A stretch of 64,000 nt of DNA from Argyresthia goedartella (GCA_949825045.1 OX463810.1:31134201-31198200), one strand, 5' to 3'. Shown: positions 31,698 to 42,390, counted from the stretch's first letter. The notes: generated from the letters alone by a model not told the origin. Made by a program: numbers and translations.

Positions 31698-31803
31698 TAG
31701 TCTGGGTTCTGGCCCAATAAATCTCTGGTCTGCACCGAATCTTGCCAGTGTGTCTGCTTTTACATTTCCTTGGATCCCTTCATGTCCAGGGACCCAAGCA
31801 ATA
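31694..31803 (-). pseudogene. LINE RNase H C-terminal fragment
   Basis: On the minus strand the sequence reads IIAWVPGHEGIQGNVKADTL then ARFGADQ. This is the H..G(N)..AD end of the RNase H domain of LINEs that carry one (R1, I and some Jockey-related). It is bounded by a stop upstream and the AT repeat downstream, about 37 codons. It belongs to an older insertion than the LINE at 31844. Confidence 0.75.
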
Positions 31804-31836
31804 ATTTAAAAGGTTCTACAGTTGTATGATGAATGA

Positions 31837-32613
31837 GTGAGTTCTCGCACTATGTTCTCGCTGCCTGGATACCAGCTCTATCGGAACGACAGAGTTGGGA
31901 AAGCGGATGGCGGCGTAGCTATTTACCTTCGCTCGGATATCCCTTGCAGAGTTATAAGTGCCTCCCCGAATGAGTACTCCGAATCAGCAGAACATCTCTT
32001 CCTCGAAATCTGTCTTCACCATAGTAAAGTTCTGCTCGGAGTCCTCTACAGTCCCTCACTTCGTATTGATTACTTTGACTCTTTTGAGACTTTGCTTAAT
32101 GAGCTGACTCCTCTTTATAATGATACCCTATTTCTCGGCGATTTCAATACATGTCTTCTTAAAAATGATTCCCGCTCTGCTAAATTACAGTCCATTGTAA
32201 ATTCTTTCAATATGCATATTCTTCCTCTCAACGCTACTCATTTCCAACCACATTGCACTCCCTCTCTTCTTGATCTCATGATAGTTTCTAATTTGGACAA
32301 AGTTGCGGCACATGGACAAATTAACTCTCCTTTTTCCTATCATGACCTGATTTACCTCTCATATAAGATTAAGACTCCCAAGAGCAATGCAAAACTTATT
32401 TACATTCGTAGCTTCAAGGGTATTGATTCTGCATCCCTTAAATCAGATGCCGCGTCGATTGACTGGACACCTATTATCACTAGTGAGACCGTTGATGATA
32501 AGATCCACCACTTCAACGCAATTATTCTGGGACTATTTGACAAGCATGCACCGGTCAAGAAGGTTAAGGTGAAACACCTTCCAGCACCCTGGCTCACGTT
32601 ATCAAACGTTTGA
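31837..32613 (+). pseudogene. LINE apurinic-type endonuclease domain, N-terminally truncated
   Basis: The frame opens in the TSD (GTG codon) and continues as GYQLYRNDRVGKADGGVAIY, a mid-domain APE segment, so about the first 40-50 residues with the QE motif are lost. LGDFNTCLL (the metal-binding GDFN block) and the late S-H-D region (SYHDLIYL) are present. The frame ends at 32611-32613 by a frame change near 32595, after which the RT frame goes on. It served to nick target DNA for reverse transcription; as it stands it is inactive. Confidence 0.8.
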
Positions 32614-34777
32614 TGACTAAAAGGAACAGAGCCAAATGCCTGAACAAAAAGGAGCCTACAGCCGAGAACCTTGCCACTTTCAAACGCCTCCGAAACCGCT
32701 GTAATCGCATGTGTCGTGATGCCAAGCGCCGTCATATATTTGAGTGTATCGAAAGATACACACCTGCTCAAGTATGGAAATTCCTTAGAACGCTTGGTGT
32801 CGGTAAGTCTCAGGATCAAGCGGCTGGCATTGTTGATCTCAACGGTCTCAACATTTTTTTCTCAGCTCCCCCTGTCGTCATGGATCCCACCTTAAAAAAT
32901 GCCACTCTGTGTCACCTGCGCTCGAGGTCTGCTCCCACCTCCACTCCATTTGACTTCAGACTTGTCGGAATTGATGCGGTTAAGAAAGCAGTGCTCTCCA
33001 TTTCCTCCAAAGCCGTGGGTGACGATAATATCTGCTCCAAAATGATCAGCAACGTACTTGACGAGCTTCTTCCAGCTATCACACATATAATAAACTTCTC
33101 TCTCTCCAATAGTTCCTTCCCAAATGTGTGGAAAAAAGCCTTAGTTATCCCATTACCCAAAACATCAAATCCCTCCTCTTTTAAAGAGTTTCGTCCAATT
33201 TCCATTCTGCCTATCCTATCCAAAGTCCTTGAATCCATTGTCCATTCTCAGTTATCCTCCTACTTATGCTCAAACAACTTGCTGAATCAACTGCAATCCG
33301 GTTTTAGGCCCGGTCATAGCACTGTCACGGCCTTGCTTAAAGTCACCGATGACATTCAGCATGCGATGGACGAGAAACAGCTCACTGTGCTTGCACTGCT
33401 GGACTTCAGCAGCGCCTTTAACTGCGTTGATTTCGATATCCTCGTTGAGACCCTGAAGTCCTTGAATGTGTCCTCCGTCTCTGCTTGCTGGTTCGACTCT
33501 TATCTGAGAGGTCGCCAGCAACGTATTAGGTCGGAGGTGACTTCAACGGAGTGGTGTGACCTCGTTGCGGGGGTCCCTCAGGGTGGTATTCTCTCTCCTC
33601 TTCTTTTCTCCGTCTTCATAAATTCCGTCTCGGATACTCTCTCGTCATCATACCATCTTTACGCAGACGATCTCCAGATTTATCGTCATTTTTCTCCCTG
33701 TGATATGGTGTCTGCTGTGGGAATGTTAAATGCCGATCTCGAGCGAATTAGGGACTGGGCCACTTCTTTTGGACTACTTGTCAACCCTAGTAAGTCCCAG
33801 GCTTTGATTATTGGTTCCAGGTTTTCCCTTAACTTGTTACAGAATCTGTCCATTGCCCCTATAACCTATGATGGAACTATAATCTCATATAGTACTAAGG
33901 CCAAAAATCTAGGAGTTTTCTTCGATAACCAATTTTCCTGGTCAGCGCATGTCAGCGAGGTCAGTAGGCGAGTCTTTGCCACTTTTCACTCCCTCAAACG
34001 ACTACAATACTTCCTGCCTCGTCAGACAAAAATAACGCTTGCCCAGTCTCTTCTCCTCCCCCTGATCGATTACGCTGACGTATGCTGGGTGAGCGCGAAT
34101 GAAGAGCAACTGAACAAACTCGAGCGACTTCAAAACCTCGGGATTCGGTTTGTCTTCGGCCTGCGCAAGTATGACCACGTCTCGGAGTATCGCAGGGAGT
34201 TAAAGTGGCTCCCTATCCGTCTTCGTCGGGATTCTCATATTCTCATCTGCCTCTATAACATCTTATTTAATCCTCGCTATCCTGTCTTCTTACGAGATCG
34301 TTTTGAATTTTTGTCCTCGGATAGGCCTCGGAGATCTCACGCTCGATCACTGCTTATAACTCCGCAACACAATACAGCCGCATATGAACATGGGTTCAGA
34401 CTACGAGCTATCAGGCTCTGGAACAAACTTCCTAGCGCCATCAGAGACAGCCCGTCACTTTCTATTTTTAAAACTCGCTTAAAAGAACACTATCTTTCTC
34501 TCCCATACTAGATTTATGTAGGTTTATTGCTTTGATATATATGTAGTATAATTTTGTCTATTTGTATTGATATTATGTATTTATGTACATATTAGTAATT
34601 AGTTTATTATTTTAATATTTTTAACGTTGTGCACATAGGTCTACCTGTTATTTCATGTATTCTGTCCATATTAGGTTTGCTGGAAGAAATCTCTTTTTAG
34701 AGATAAGCTCGCCTTTGTACACCTAGTTTCCATTTTTTTGTATCTGTATCTTCTGTTTTTGTGCAATAAAGTATAAA
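31844..34777 (+). mobile_element. LINE (CR1/Jockey superfamily), 5'-truncated, 9-bp TSD
   Basis: GAGTGAGTT occurs at 31835-31843 and at 34778-34786, directly around the 2934-bp insert. The insert lacks ORF1 and the first part of the endonuclease, contains the rest of ORF2 with one frame change, and ends with a 3' UTR closing in GTGCAATAAAGTATAAA. The copy at 8142-9110 gives independent confirmation of the 3' end. Confidence 0.85.
32610..34511 (+). CDS. LINE reverse transcriptase (ORF2 remainder)
   Basis: 633 open codons. RT landmarks in order: KAVGDDNICSKMI, FRPISILPILSKVLE, LNQLQSGFRPGHST, motif A LLDFSSAFNCVDF, motif B GVPQGGILSPLLF, motif C YADDLQIY (tac at 33660), then the thumb (LGVFFDNQFSW) and the C-terminal LPLIDYADVCW to HYLSLPY end. 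All three catalytic Asp are there. The ATG at 32610 is only the first in frame; natively the domain continues the endonuclease frame. The frame change near 32595 is the only break seen, so this copy is a young fossil. Confidence 0.85.
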   Translation: MMTKRNRAKCLNKKEPTAENLATFKRLRNRCNRMCRDAKRRHIFECIERYTPAQVWKFLRTLGVGKSQDQAAGIVDLNGLNIFFSAPPVVMDPTLKNATLCHLRSRSAPTSTPFDFRLVGIDAVKKAVLSISSKAVGDDNICSKMISNVLDELLPAITHIINFSLSNSSFPNVWKKALVIPLPKTSNPSSFKEFRPISILPILSKVLESIVHSQLSSYLCSNNLLNQLQSGFRPGHSTVTALLKVTDDIQHAMDEKQLTVLALLDFSSAFNCVDFDILVETLKSLNVSSVSACWFDSYLRGRQQRIRSEVTSTEWCDLVAGVPQGGILSPLLFSVFINSVSDTLSSSYHLYADDLQIYRHFSPCDMVSAVGMLNADLERIRDWATSFGLLVNPSKSQALIIGSRFSLNLLQNLSIAPITYDGTIISYSTKAKNLGVFFDNQFSWSAHVSEVSRRVFATFHSLKRLQYFLPRQTKITLAQSLLLPLIDYADVCWVSANEEQLNKLERLQNLGIRFVFGLRKYDHVSEYRRELKWLPIRLRRDSHILICLYNILFNPRYPVFLRDRFEFLSSDRPRRSHARSLLITPQHNTAAYEHGFRLRAIRLWNKLPSAIRDSPSLSIFKTRLKEHYLSLPY

Positions 34778-34786
34778 GAGTGAGTT

Positions 34787-35850
34787 GAGTGCTAGCTAAG
34801 TTGAAATGATGGAACAACCGCTAATGATGCACGTCTATTGCACTAAATATAATGAATGTAACAACTTAACAAGAAAAGAGTAAAACGCTTATGTACGCTA
34901 AATTAATATAAAATTACCTTTGTACAATTGACTGTACATGCTGCCGAAAACAAGAAGAATACAGATTAAAACTTATAAAATTACAAAAGGTGATAAATAC
35001 TTAAGTCAGGAATAAAATAATACAAGATAAATGTGTAAAATATGTCAACTTAAATATCAATATTCTTAGGTAATAGAAAGTGTTTCGGAAGTAATTTGTA
35101 CAGATGACTGTACAAATTACTTCCGCAACACTTTCCAAAGAGTAGGGTTGCCTTGCATTCTTTGAATAGTGCAGATTTATTCATTGGTTGGTAGCGCCTT
35201 TATCACTTTAACCACCATCAATAAATCGAAACATTACCCAAAAGCTGTGAAAGTTGGTAGAAGTACTTTATAAGACTCGTCGATTGGGTGCAAATCACAA
35301 ACGGTGTGCAAACTGTATTCCAGAGCATTTACAGATGGAATAGCGAGCGCCGCCGTCTAGCCTGGCTTGTTTTGACGTCATCCAGGATCATGCCAAAATT
35401 TCCCACCGTCTGCTTCGATTTCAGAATTGTCGCAATTATCTTCAAAAAGTTTCAAGTTAAGTTGCATAGCAATATTTATTTTATTATAAGAAAGTAGTGA
35501 GCCACAACCCTAGCTAGCTGAGTGTGGCAGGACCCGCTAGTTGAGTCGGCGGCGGCGTGGGTTTAAGTCATCATTAGCTATTTATAGTTTGAACCCGCGA
35601 GGTGGGTCGTCGGCGTGCGAACAATAATTGATTAAACCCGCCTGGCGGCTGCTTGGCACTGAAAGTGTTAAGTTGCTTGACTATCGAAATATATTACTAG
35701 AGTGATATATGTGATAACAGGTCCGCTTCTCAAGCCAAAATAAAGCGGAAGGGAATGGTTGCTGCCACCTTAAAATTAAAATAATCAATTCCTATTATTA
35801 CCTGCTCACTACTACTAACAGGGTGTTGTGACGGATCGCGATTTTGAACC
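34787..35850. other. Intergenic DNA with a long hairpin
   Basis: Apart from the hairpin at 35076-35135 no element is recognised. 35340-35440 and 35520-35650 are of mixed GC (GCGAGCGCCGCCGTCTAGCC; ACCCGCGAGGTGGGTCGTCG), but no protein-like frame was found. Confidence 0.4.
35076..35135. repeat. 28-bp hairpin with one mismatch, 4-nt loop
   Basis: Arms 35076-35103 and 35108-35135 around the loop ATGA; the inner 18 bp pair exactly (CGGAAGTAATTTGTACAG) and the outer 9 bp pair after one mismatch. Confidence 0.9.
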
Positions 35851-35851
35851 C

Positions 35852-35925
35852 TATGCCATGGTAATAAAAATTAAAAACTATAACGGAAAAGCGGCGTTAG
35901 CTAACGCCGGTGGTAACTGAGGTTA
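35852..35925 (+). repeat. Dispersed repeat family E, copy 2
   Basis: CCTATGCCATGG, ACTATAACGGAAAAGCGGCG and CGCCGGTGGTA match 22415-22490. A shorter, diverged piece lies at 36053-36095. Confidence 0.5.
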
Positions 35926-37375
35926 ATGTTGAAAGAAAAGATACGTACAATAATGTTCAAAATTGCATACCTATTACCACAACAAACAAGTTAAGTTCTA
36001 CAGTGTGCTTAATTCTCAAACCCTCATTTTATTTTGAGGCATCGCAATTTTGAACCTTAGAATTCAAAACCTTTAACCGGAAAATGACATCTTATTGTTG
36101 TTCCCACATGCAGAAGCTGGACAATCAGCACAGTTTGACTCCAGGATCTCAGCATCAGTATCTTACTTACATGAGGGCTTTGGCTTCTCTGACTTGAGCA
36201 AAGTTGTGATTGCTGGCATTCGACATGAACTTCGACATGATCATAATTTTGGTAACATGAGGTAAATTTCACGAGTTTGCATTTTCAAAATTGGCCGTTC
36301 TTGTCGTAGCGAATAAAAATAAATTATAAAATATCAAAACAAAACGCTGAATATAACCTACAATCATGAATCATGAGAGATCACTCATTGATCACAGACT
36401 TTACAAGCAATATGTATATTGACGTTTCATATGTTTTTTTTTTTGTAGGGAAGGCGGGCAAGTAAAGGCATTTTTTCATTCATCTTATGATGATGTCATA
36501 GATATCTGAAATTAATATCATCGTGTTTCATTAAAATATCTTAAATTTAATATACTTATTTATTATTGATAAATAGAATCTGTACAGAAAACATGCTTCT
36601 CGAAATAGTTTTAAGATTTCCGTTCCTGTCCAGAAAGTTTGCAACCCCAATTGTCATGCATTAAGACGATTTGTGTTTTATTTAAATGCTATATTAGGCC
36701 ACAAAATGTCCCGTGGCTCCCTGCCCATAATCATTTCAAGACTTTTTGCTGCCAGTAACCCAATGCAACCCTAAGCTAAGTTTAACTTGAATTAAAGAGT
36801 GGCACGGGTCATCCACTTACCGCCTTATTCATAAACGTCTAATAAACCTATTTTAAATATAATGCCGTTATAATTTGTTTGTCTTTGTGTGTCACTTTGA
36901 AATTTGTGTTAGTGAGAAAAGGACAAAGCACATTTTACCTATCATAGGTTTGATACGTTTTATGAATAAGGAGGTTATTATGTAGCTGAAAGTTGGATAC
37001 CGTCGGAAACCGAAGTGGATTTTTTTTCGTTTGGACTGCTCTGGCTGGCTGTAACACTCAGGCACATTAGACAGGCAGCTATATTAATACTAATCACCCT
37101 GGTTGAAGCATAAAAATACCATGTGGTCAGTTCGTTGCCTTTTGGGATTCCCACATAACGATAATAAAGCTATCCCAACGTAGTGGAATTATTTATTTTC
37201 TACTTTAAGTCCAAACACGAATTCGAAATAACTTTTCTGTCAACGCCTTAAGGTGTAGATTCTTCTGATTTCCCAAAGGTTTCCTCTCATTTCACCAGTG
37301 ATTCTTACTCACAAGTTCCTTGAGGACGATCATTCTCCATTTTCTCATATAACTTGCTTGTGAGACGATCGCTGA
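35926..37375. other. Intergenic DNA, no gene recognised
   Basis: AT-rich DNA without frames of protein character. A fragment of repeat family E is present at 36053-36095. Confidence 0.4.
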
Positions 37376-37429
37376 CAAGACAAATAGACTTGAGAAGTGC
37401 CGCGGGGCTTCTCAAGTCTATTTGTCTTG
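37376..37429. repeat. Perfect 22-bp hairpin, 10-nt loop
   Basis: Arms 37376-37397 and 37408-37429 (the arm contains ACAAATAGACTTGAGAAG) around TGCCGCGGGG. The right arm runs into TTGCAG, a splice-acceptor-like site at 37427-37432. Confidence 0.9.
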
Positions 37430-37432
37430 CAG

Positions 37433-37551
37433 ACGCTGTTAAAAGCGGGAAATCATTTGTTGAATATTCTGATTCGTGTACTGAGTACATAAATTTAATC
37501 GAGCGCAGCGAAGACCACGACGACTACCTGGCGTACGAACGTGGCGCATGA
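37433..37551 (+). CDS. Possible terminal exon of an unknown host gene
   Basis: Behind TCTATTTGTCTTGCAG (acceptor-like, 37417-37432) an open stretch gives DAVKSGKSFVEYSDSC then TEYINLIERSEDHDDYLAYERGA and a TGA. The composition is acidic and protein-like, unlike the noise frames nearby, and it matches no transposable-element protein that I know. The frame is also open upstream through the hairpin to 37354, so the acceptor is a guess. No upstream exon could be found in the window. It could be the C-terminal tail of a host protein or a chance frame. Confidence 0.3.
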
Positions 37552-38125
37552 ACAATCAATAGAGATCTTGTACCGTAAGTACATACTGTTTTTGAACCAA
37601 CTTCAAAAAGGAGGAGGTTCTCAATTCGATTGTTTTTTGTATGTTTGTTACGCGATTATTCCGTCAATGATTCTTGTTTTGGTAGGTTATACTTCAAAGC
37701 CCTCAGTATTTCAGAGGTGGTACCATAAATATTATCAAAATTTATTGAATTTATTGAGCGCTTTTTGAAAAAATCAACAAAATCAATAAAAATGTACACA
37801 TATGAAATTTTAGTTTGTGTTTCCCTTCAGCAATAGTTTTGTTGAGGACTTTTCGTGTATACAAACGTCATTCGCACCAAGAGATAGGGCCTGAACTTGA
37901 AGTCAGATTTTTAAGTTTTTAACTTGGTGAATTATGACAATTGATATCGGATAGAAATAGTTTAAAATTAAAGCCATCTCTATCTCTCTGATTCCTATCT
38001 TTTAATAACTAATTATTATTTTTGACCAATACAATGATAAACCGAACTATTGAATAATTAGATATTTTTATCGATTCTCTCCATAAATGGGACTGTCTTA
38101 TATAATAGTAGTTTATGTGACTGCT
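37552..38125. other. AT-rich intergenic DNA, possible 3' UTR
   Basis: If the exon before it is real this would hold its 3' UTR; an AATCAATAAAAATG near 37780 could serve as a poly(A) signal. Otherwise nothing is seen. Confidence 0.3.
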
Positions 38126-38358
38126 ACATAATGGAGGGCATTAATACTCGAGAGTGGGTTTATCAAACGAGCCAAAGGCGAGTTCATCACTCGAGAGTTT
38201 TAATGCCTAATTATGTACAGTTACATACACTAGTTTATCTACACACATATCATAAGCTCTCTTTGAGGTGTTCAGGAATCGTATGTTCGACCGGCATTCG
38301 ACTCGCCTTCGGCTCGTTTCATAATCCCACTCTCGAGTTTTAATGCCCTCCATTATGT
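38126..38358. mobile_element. 233-bp MITE-like fold-back element
   Basis: The left end (ACATAATGGAGGGCATTAAT to GGCGAGT, 38126-38183) mirrors the right end (38301-38358) over about 58 bp with a few mismatches. A third, inner inverted segment (ACTCGAGAGTTTTAATGCCT, 38192-38211) is another copy of the right end. No coding capacity. A TSD is not clear. Confidence 0.65.
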
Positions 38359-38702
38359 TCAAATTCAAATTCAAATTCAAAAAGAGTTTATTTCCATAAG
38401 AAACACATAGGTAACATTTGGAGAATGTCAAATCTTAAACTAACACATGTATAAGGTACAGGGAAATATAGAACTCATTTTGAATTCCGTCACCTCAATG
38501 TTTTAGATGCTGAAGGCAAAGACGCGACTAGAAACCTCTAGCTTTATACGTTATTTTTTACAAAATTGGAGCAAACACCTTCCCAAGATTTCTTGTCTTC
38601 TACATAATCTGATATTTTGTAGTAACCTTTTTTACATAAGTGATTTTTAACAACATTTTTAAATTTATTTACAGACATGTGCCACATATGTATCAGTCAC
38701 AT
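38359..38702 (-). mobile_element. LINE C-terminal end and 3' UTR, minus strand
   Basis: The minus strand reads HMSVNKFKNVVKNHLCKKGY then YKISDYVEDKKSWE near 38690-38550, the C-terminus of the same LINE family as 24588-25087, then a 3' UTR ending AATAAACTC and a (TTTGAA)n tail at 38359-38385. The LTR element at 38703 starts right where this remnant ends, with the possible TSD CACAT. Confidence 0.7.
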
Positions 38703-38947
38703 TGTGCCGGTCGACTATGTTAGTCATATTTTCACGTAATGTTAAGATAAGTTGACGACCGTCACAGATAAGGTATTCATCACGCACTATGTCTTATGCA
38801 CGTCATTAATAACATGTACCAACCTAGTATATAAGCTAGGATTCCCTATAATAAATTAGTCTAGTCTAGTCTAGTATTTGCGCGCACCTCAAGCCTTTTA
38901 CTTTACTCCCGAAGATGTCGCTCTCCCTTATAATTGCCTCTGACAAA
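38703..38947 (+). repeat. 5' LTR
   Basis: It starts TGTGCCGGTCGAC and ends CTCTGACAAA; it contains the TATA dyad CCTAGTATATAAGCTAGG at about 38823. Confidence 0.8.
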
Positions 38948-40070
38948 GTGGTGACCCGACTTCTGAACATCAGCAACCTTCGGTAATAGCAGCATGGACA
39001 CCTTAGAAGTGCAGCAAGAAGCACTTCTTCCAAGATCGCCGAGCCCCGACTTCGGTTTGCATACCTATTTCAAACCACGCTGCAAAACTCCATAATCAAG
39101 ACCCCACCCAAACCAAGACGACATCAAGCAAGCCATGACCGGACCAGATTTGAAAACGGACCAGAAGCCAAAAAATTTCAACTGAAGATTTCCCGCATCG
39201 AACTCAAGATACCGCAAGAACCGATAGTCAGCTGACTGCTGATTTATCAAAATAGAGCTCGCACAAGCAGAAACGAACGCATCGGCAAATTCATTCACAG
39301 CAAGCAGCTTTTCAAGTGCAAGACATAGGAAGCCGTTCCAGCCCCCAGAAGAGTATTGAAACATCATCGATATACCTAATTCAACGAATATTGAAATCAT
39401 CCAGGAAGAACATCGCACGAAGAATAATCAAATCACTGAAGAGAGAGAGAGAGATATATATATATATAAACGATTGGTGTACAAGATGTGCCCTATGTTG
39501 CCAAATCCCAAGGTTTCTAGGCACACAAATTTCATCAATCGACAACTTAATATTCATTCAAGAGTGAAGAGCACGCACGTACATATGACGTACGAGATCA
39601 TTGACTGCCTACAGCCAAGATTACAGATTTAATGCTGACGCTGATTCAGCACAATCATCCTTGTGTAGGTACGGTCGCAATTATAAACAAACAGTGATTA
39701 CAACTTCAACGACGTGCGATGTAAATTGACTCATCGATTCCTGAAAAACATGGGCGGCTGCAGCATCAGACGACTCTCCTGCGGATCTTTTCCAGTTATA
39801 GGTTAGGTTAGTTTACTAACCGCGAAGCACCATTTTCCTAGTGTTTTTATGTTTTCCAGTTTTTAGTTTATTTTATGTAGTGTGCGGCCAGATACAAGAC
39901 TTGCCTGCAGGTAAATATTAAGTAATTCTTTAAAGTTATGTAGAATTCGCATATTAAAATACTACTAGTTATTATTGCAGTTGATAAGTTTGTTATGGTA
40001 TCTATCTTAGATTTTTTCCATTGTTATAAGTACATTCATTTATTTTTTTTTCCCTAAAGGGGGAAATATC

Positions 40071-40315
40071 TGTGCCCGTCGACTATGTTAGTCATATTTT
40101 CACGTAATAAGTTGACGACCGTCACAGATAAGGTATATTTATATTCATCACGCACTATGTCTTATGCACGTCATTAATAACATATACCAACCTAGTATAT
40201 AAGCTCGGATTCCCTATAATAAATTAGTCTAGTCTAGTCTAGTATTTGCGCGCACCTCAAGCCTTTTACTTTACTCCCGAAGATGTCGCTCTCCCTTATA
40301 ATTGCCTCTGGCAAA
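40071..40315 (+). repeat. 3' LTR
   Basis: It starts TGTGCCCGTCGAC and ends CTCTGGCAAA. Relative to the 5' LTR it lacks a short TGTTAAGA block and carries an extra TATTTAT stretch, so the equal length is fortuitous. Confidence 0.8.
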
Positions 40316-40449
40316 CACATAAACTACTATATCATATTGTAATAAATGTTTCCTTTGCACCCACACACACACTGCCAGTATTGGTGTTGAGTGACGGGTT
40401 CACCGTTACATGAACCATTGGGGATCCTTATCTCAGATATGTACTTTAC

Positions 40450-40487
40450 AAACAAAAGTTTTAATGAAACCATTAAAACTTTTGTTT
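40450..40487. repeat. Perfect 17-bp hairpin, 4-nt loop
   Basis: Arms 40450-40466 and 40471-40487 (AAACAAAAGTTTTAATG) around the loop AAAC, 130 bp downstream of the LTR element. Confidence 0.85.
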
Positions 40488-41130
40488 CGTGGTGTTTAAA
40501 GGACTCAACTCAGCGATAGGACTACTTTTTATCTCAAGCATCTTAAAACCAGTTACGCAACTCGAGGGCTTAGGAAATATCACCTGACCTTACAGTGCTA
40601 CTGTTGGTAGTATAGGCACTCCATGAATACTTGTAAAACAGTGTCAAGTTTATAACGAGTACTTAAAAGTATGATGTGTCTGCTCCTCTTTCTTGATATT
40701 TCTTAGTTTGCATTTAATTAGTTCTTGTCTTGTCTCTGCAAGGGTGGGTCGGGTAAGCAAGGTTCTCAGAAAGTAGTATTGTTGCCAAGCCTGTACCTTA
40801 GCTATCTGCTAAAAGAAGCAAGACCGATGTAACCCTACTGCTCAAGAACTTGCAAGGATTGGCATCTTGAATGCCTTTACAAATGTATACTTATAAAACT
40901 CCAAGTCATGCTCCCTGAGTGACTTATATATCTACAACAGGCGATCGGCTCAGTCAGAGATGTTTGAAATTCTGCCTTTCAAAATGCGGCGAGGGACGGG
41001 GCTTAGAGTGGTATGAAACTAAAGTTTTATGTATATTTATATAAATATATATATACGATTTGGCAAATAATAAACCGTGAAAGTGGTGATCCTTCAAAAT
41101 TCAAACAAATATCTGTTCTGAAAAGATCAA
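40488..41130. other. Intergenic DNA, no gene recognised
   Basis: No repeat boundary or protein-like frame is seen before the decayed LINE that begins around 41130. Confidence 0.4.
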
Positions 41131-41760
41131 ATAAAGGCTTCAATACAATGAAATGCTTTCACAATTCAACCGTAAAAAACAACTCTACGCCAAACAAAAC
41201 GGTTTCACGAGGGGTAAATTGACAACGGATACAATCACCCTTATAACTCATATTCTCTGCATAGGAGGCCGCACAGGATGCGATCGGAATTTTTTGCGAT
41301 CTGTTGAAGTTATTTAATTGTGCTGAGCGTGATACGCTAAAAAAATATTACGGAGTTAAAAACAAAGAGTTAGATCTACTAAGATCATACTTAAGCGAAA
41401 GAAATTAAAAGGCAAAATTTTTTATCAGGCGCTTTCTTATTCATGGCATATATTAACGTTCTGACTTACATGGTGGAGAAATTCACTGAAATAGTGTTGT
41501 TTGCTGATGATACTTCACTGGTCTTCAAATTTGAAAGACAAACAAAGATTTTGATGATGTTAATAAAGTATTGTCTTTAGCTTTATTCTAATTGGTTCAC
41601 AGTTAATCACGTGTACCAAACCAAGTGTACCAAATTCTCACTTTTAAATGTCAGGCAAGTCGAGATCAGTTTATTGTTAGATAGTAACACGTTAGAATTA
41701 TAAAATGATACGAAGCTTCTTGGAATAACCATTGTTAAAGGACTTCTAAAGGCGGGTCTC
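41131..41760 (+). pseudogene. Heavily decayed LINE reverse transcriptase
   Basis: Pieces in shifting frames show RT landmarks: NGFTRGKLTTDTITLI near 41195, a motif A relic (FCDLLKLFNCAERDTLKK) near 41290, and motif C IVLFADDTSLVFK (as separate frame pieces) near 41490-41530, followed by DFDDVNKVLSLAL and a trace of the thumb. Several stops and indels, and part of motif B is missing. It is the oldest LINE in this part of the window. Confidence 0.65.
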
Positions 41761-42390
41761 CTTAGCGGGCCCCTAGACTTCGGAGATCTAATTCCTCACC
41801 GTGAGAGTTCTTTAACGACGGCGATACACCGTACACTATGTACCCACCCGGCGGGGTCTTCCGTAGACCTATGATCTGGCTCCGATGCGATGAGGCCAGG
41901 CGCGCCTGGCAATCTTCTTGCTTCACTGCTCAAGCCAATCTTGAAATCACCGCCAGATCAAAAGTTATTTCCCTACCTATTCTAATTACGCGTGGCCGTT
42001 TCCTCGAGAAACACACGATTTTCACGCTACACTATATGCCAGGAACCAAGACAAACAACTCGGCGGGCCATTGCCATTTCACTTTACACGAGCGTGGAAA
42101 CCTTCTGGCTAATCCCGAAATAGTGTTCAATACACTGCGTCCGGGCCGCGGCGCTTACTGTTAGCGAACAAAACTCGCGGTTCAAAGATCGATTTCTCCC
42201 AAACTCCCGGATCTCGACGTAGGAAAGCCCTCGCGAATATTTCACGGCAAAACAATAGGCTTTACAATCTCCATATTGTTTTTAGTCTCACACGTTATTA
42301 CAGACCAAAACGTAGGGAGCGTACCGATTAACACTAATCGTGACGAAACCGCAAATAGGCCCGTTTGGAACAACCATTGATAGCAAAGCA
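41761..42390. other. Unclassified GC-rich block
   Basis: Sharply higher GC than both neighbours and many CpG (CACCCGGCGGGGTCTTCCG, GAGGCCAGGCGCGCCTGGCA, GTCCGGGCCGCGGCGC). One frame of 108 codons (41838-42164, plus) shows no family. It begins near AAAGGCGGGTCTCC and fades before 42390. It could be an unrecognised repeat or an exaptation; I cannot name it. Confidence 0.4.

Larger units (their letters stand above)
38703..40315 (+). mobile_element. Non-autonomous LTR retrotransposon (LARD/TRIM-like), 1613 bp
   Basis: Two similar 245-bp LTRs (38703-38947, 40071-40315) begin TGTGCC and share TATATAAGCT, GTCTAGTCTAGTCTAG and GCGCGCACCTCAAGCC. After the left LTR comes GTGGTGACCCGAC, a primer-binding-site region like that at 22745. 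Before the right LTR comes the purine tract AAAGGGGGAAATATC. The pentamer CACAT flanks both sides (38698-38702, 40316-40320). The 1123-bp interior has no long frame and no gag or pol similarity, so it depends on another element. LTRs differ by several substitutions and two small indels. Confidence 0.8.

Noticed and set aside
37305..37490. 61-codon minus-strand frame across the hairpin
   Set aside because: Mirror of the plus-strand frame through a palindrome, which makes both strands read alike.
39065..39418. 117-codon minus-strand frame inside the LTR element
   Set aside because: No similarity to gag, pol or env, and opposite to the LTR direction; treated as chance.
41838..42164. 108-codon frame in the GC-rich block
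   Set aside because: High GC makes chance frames longer; no motif or family and no partner frame.
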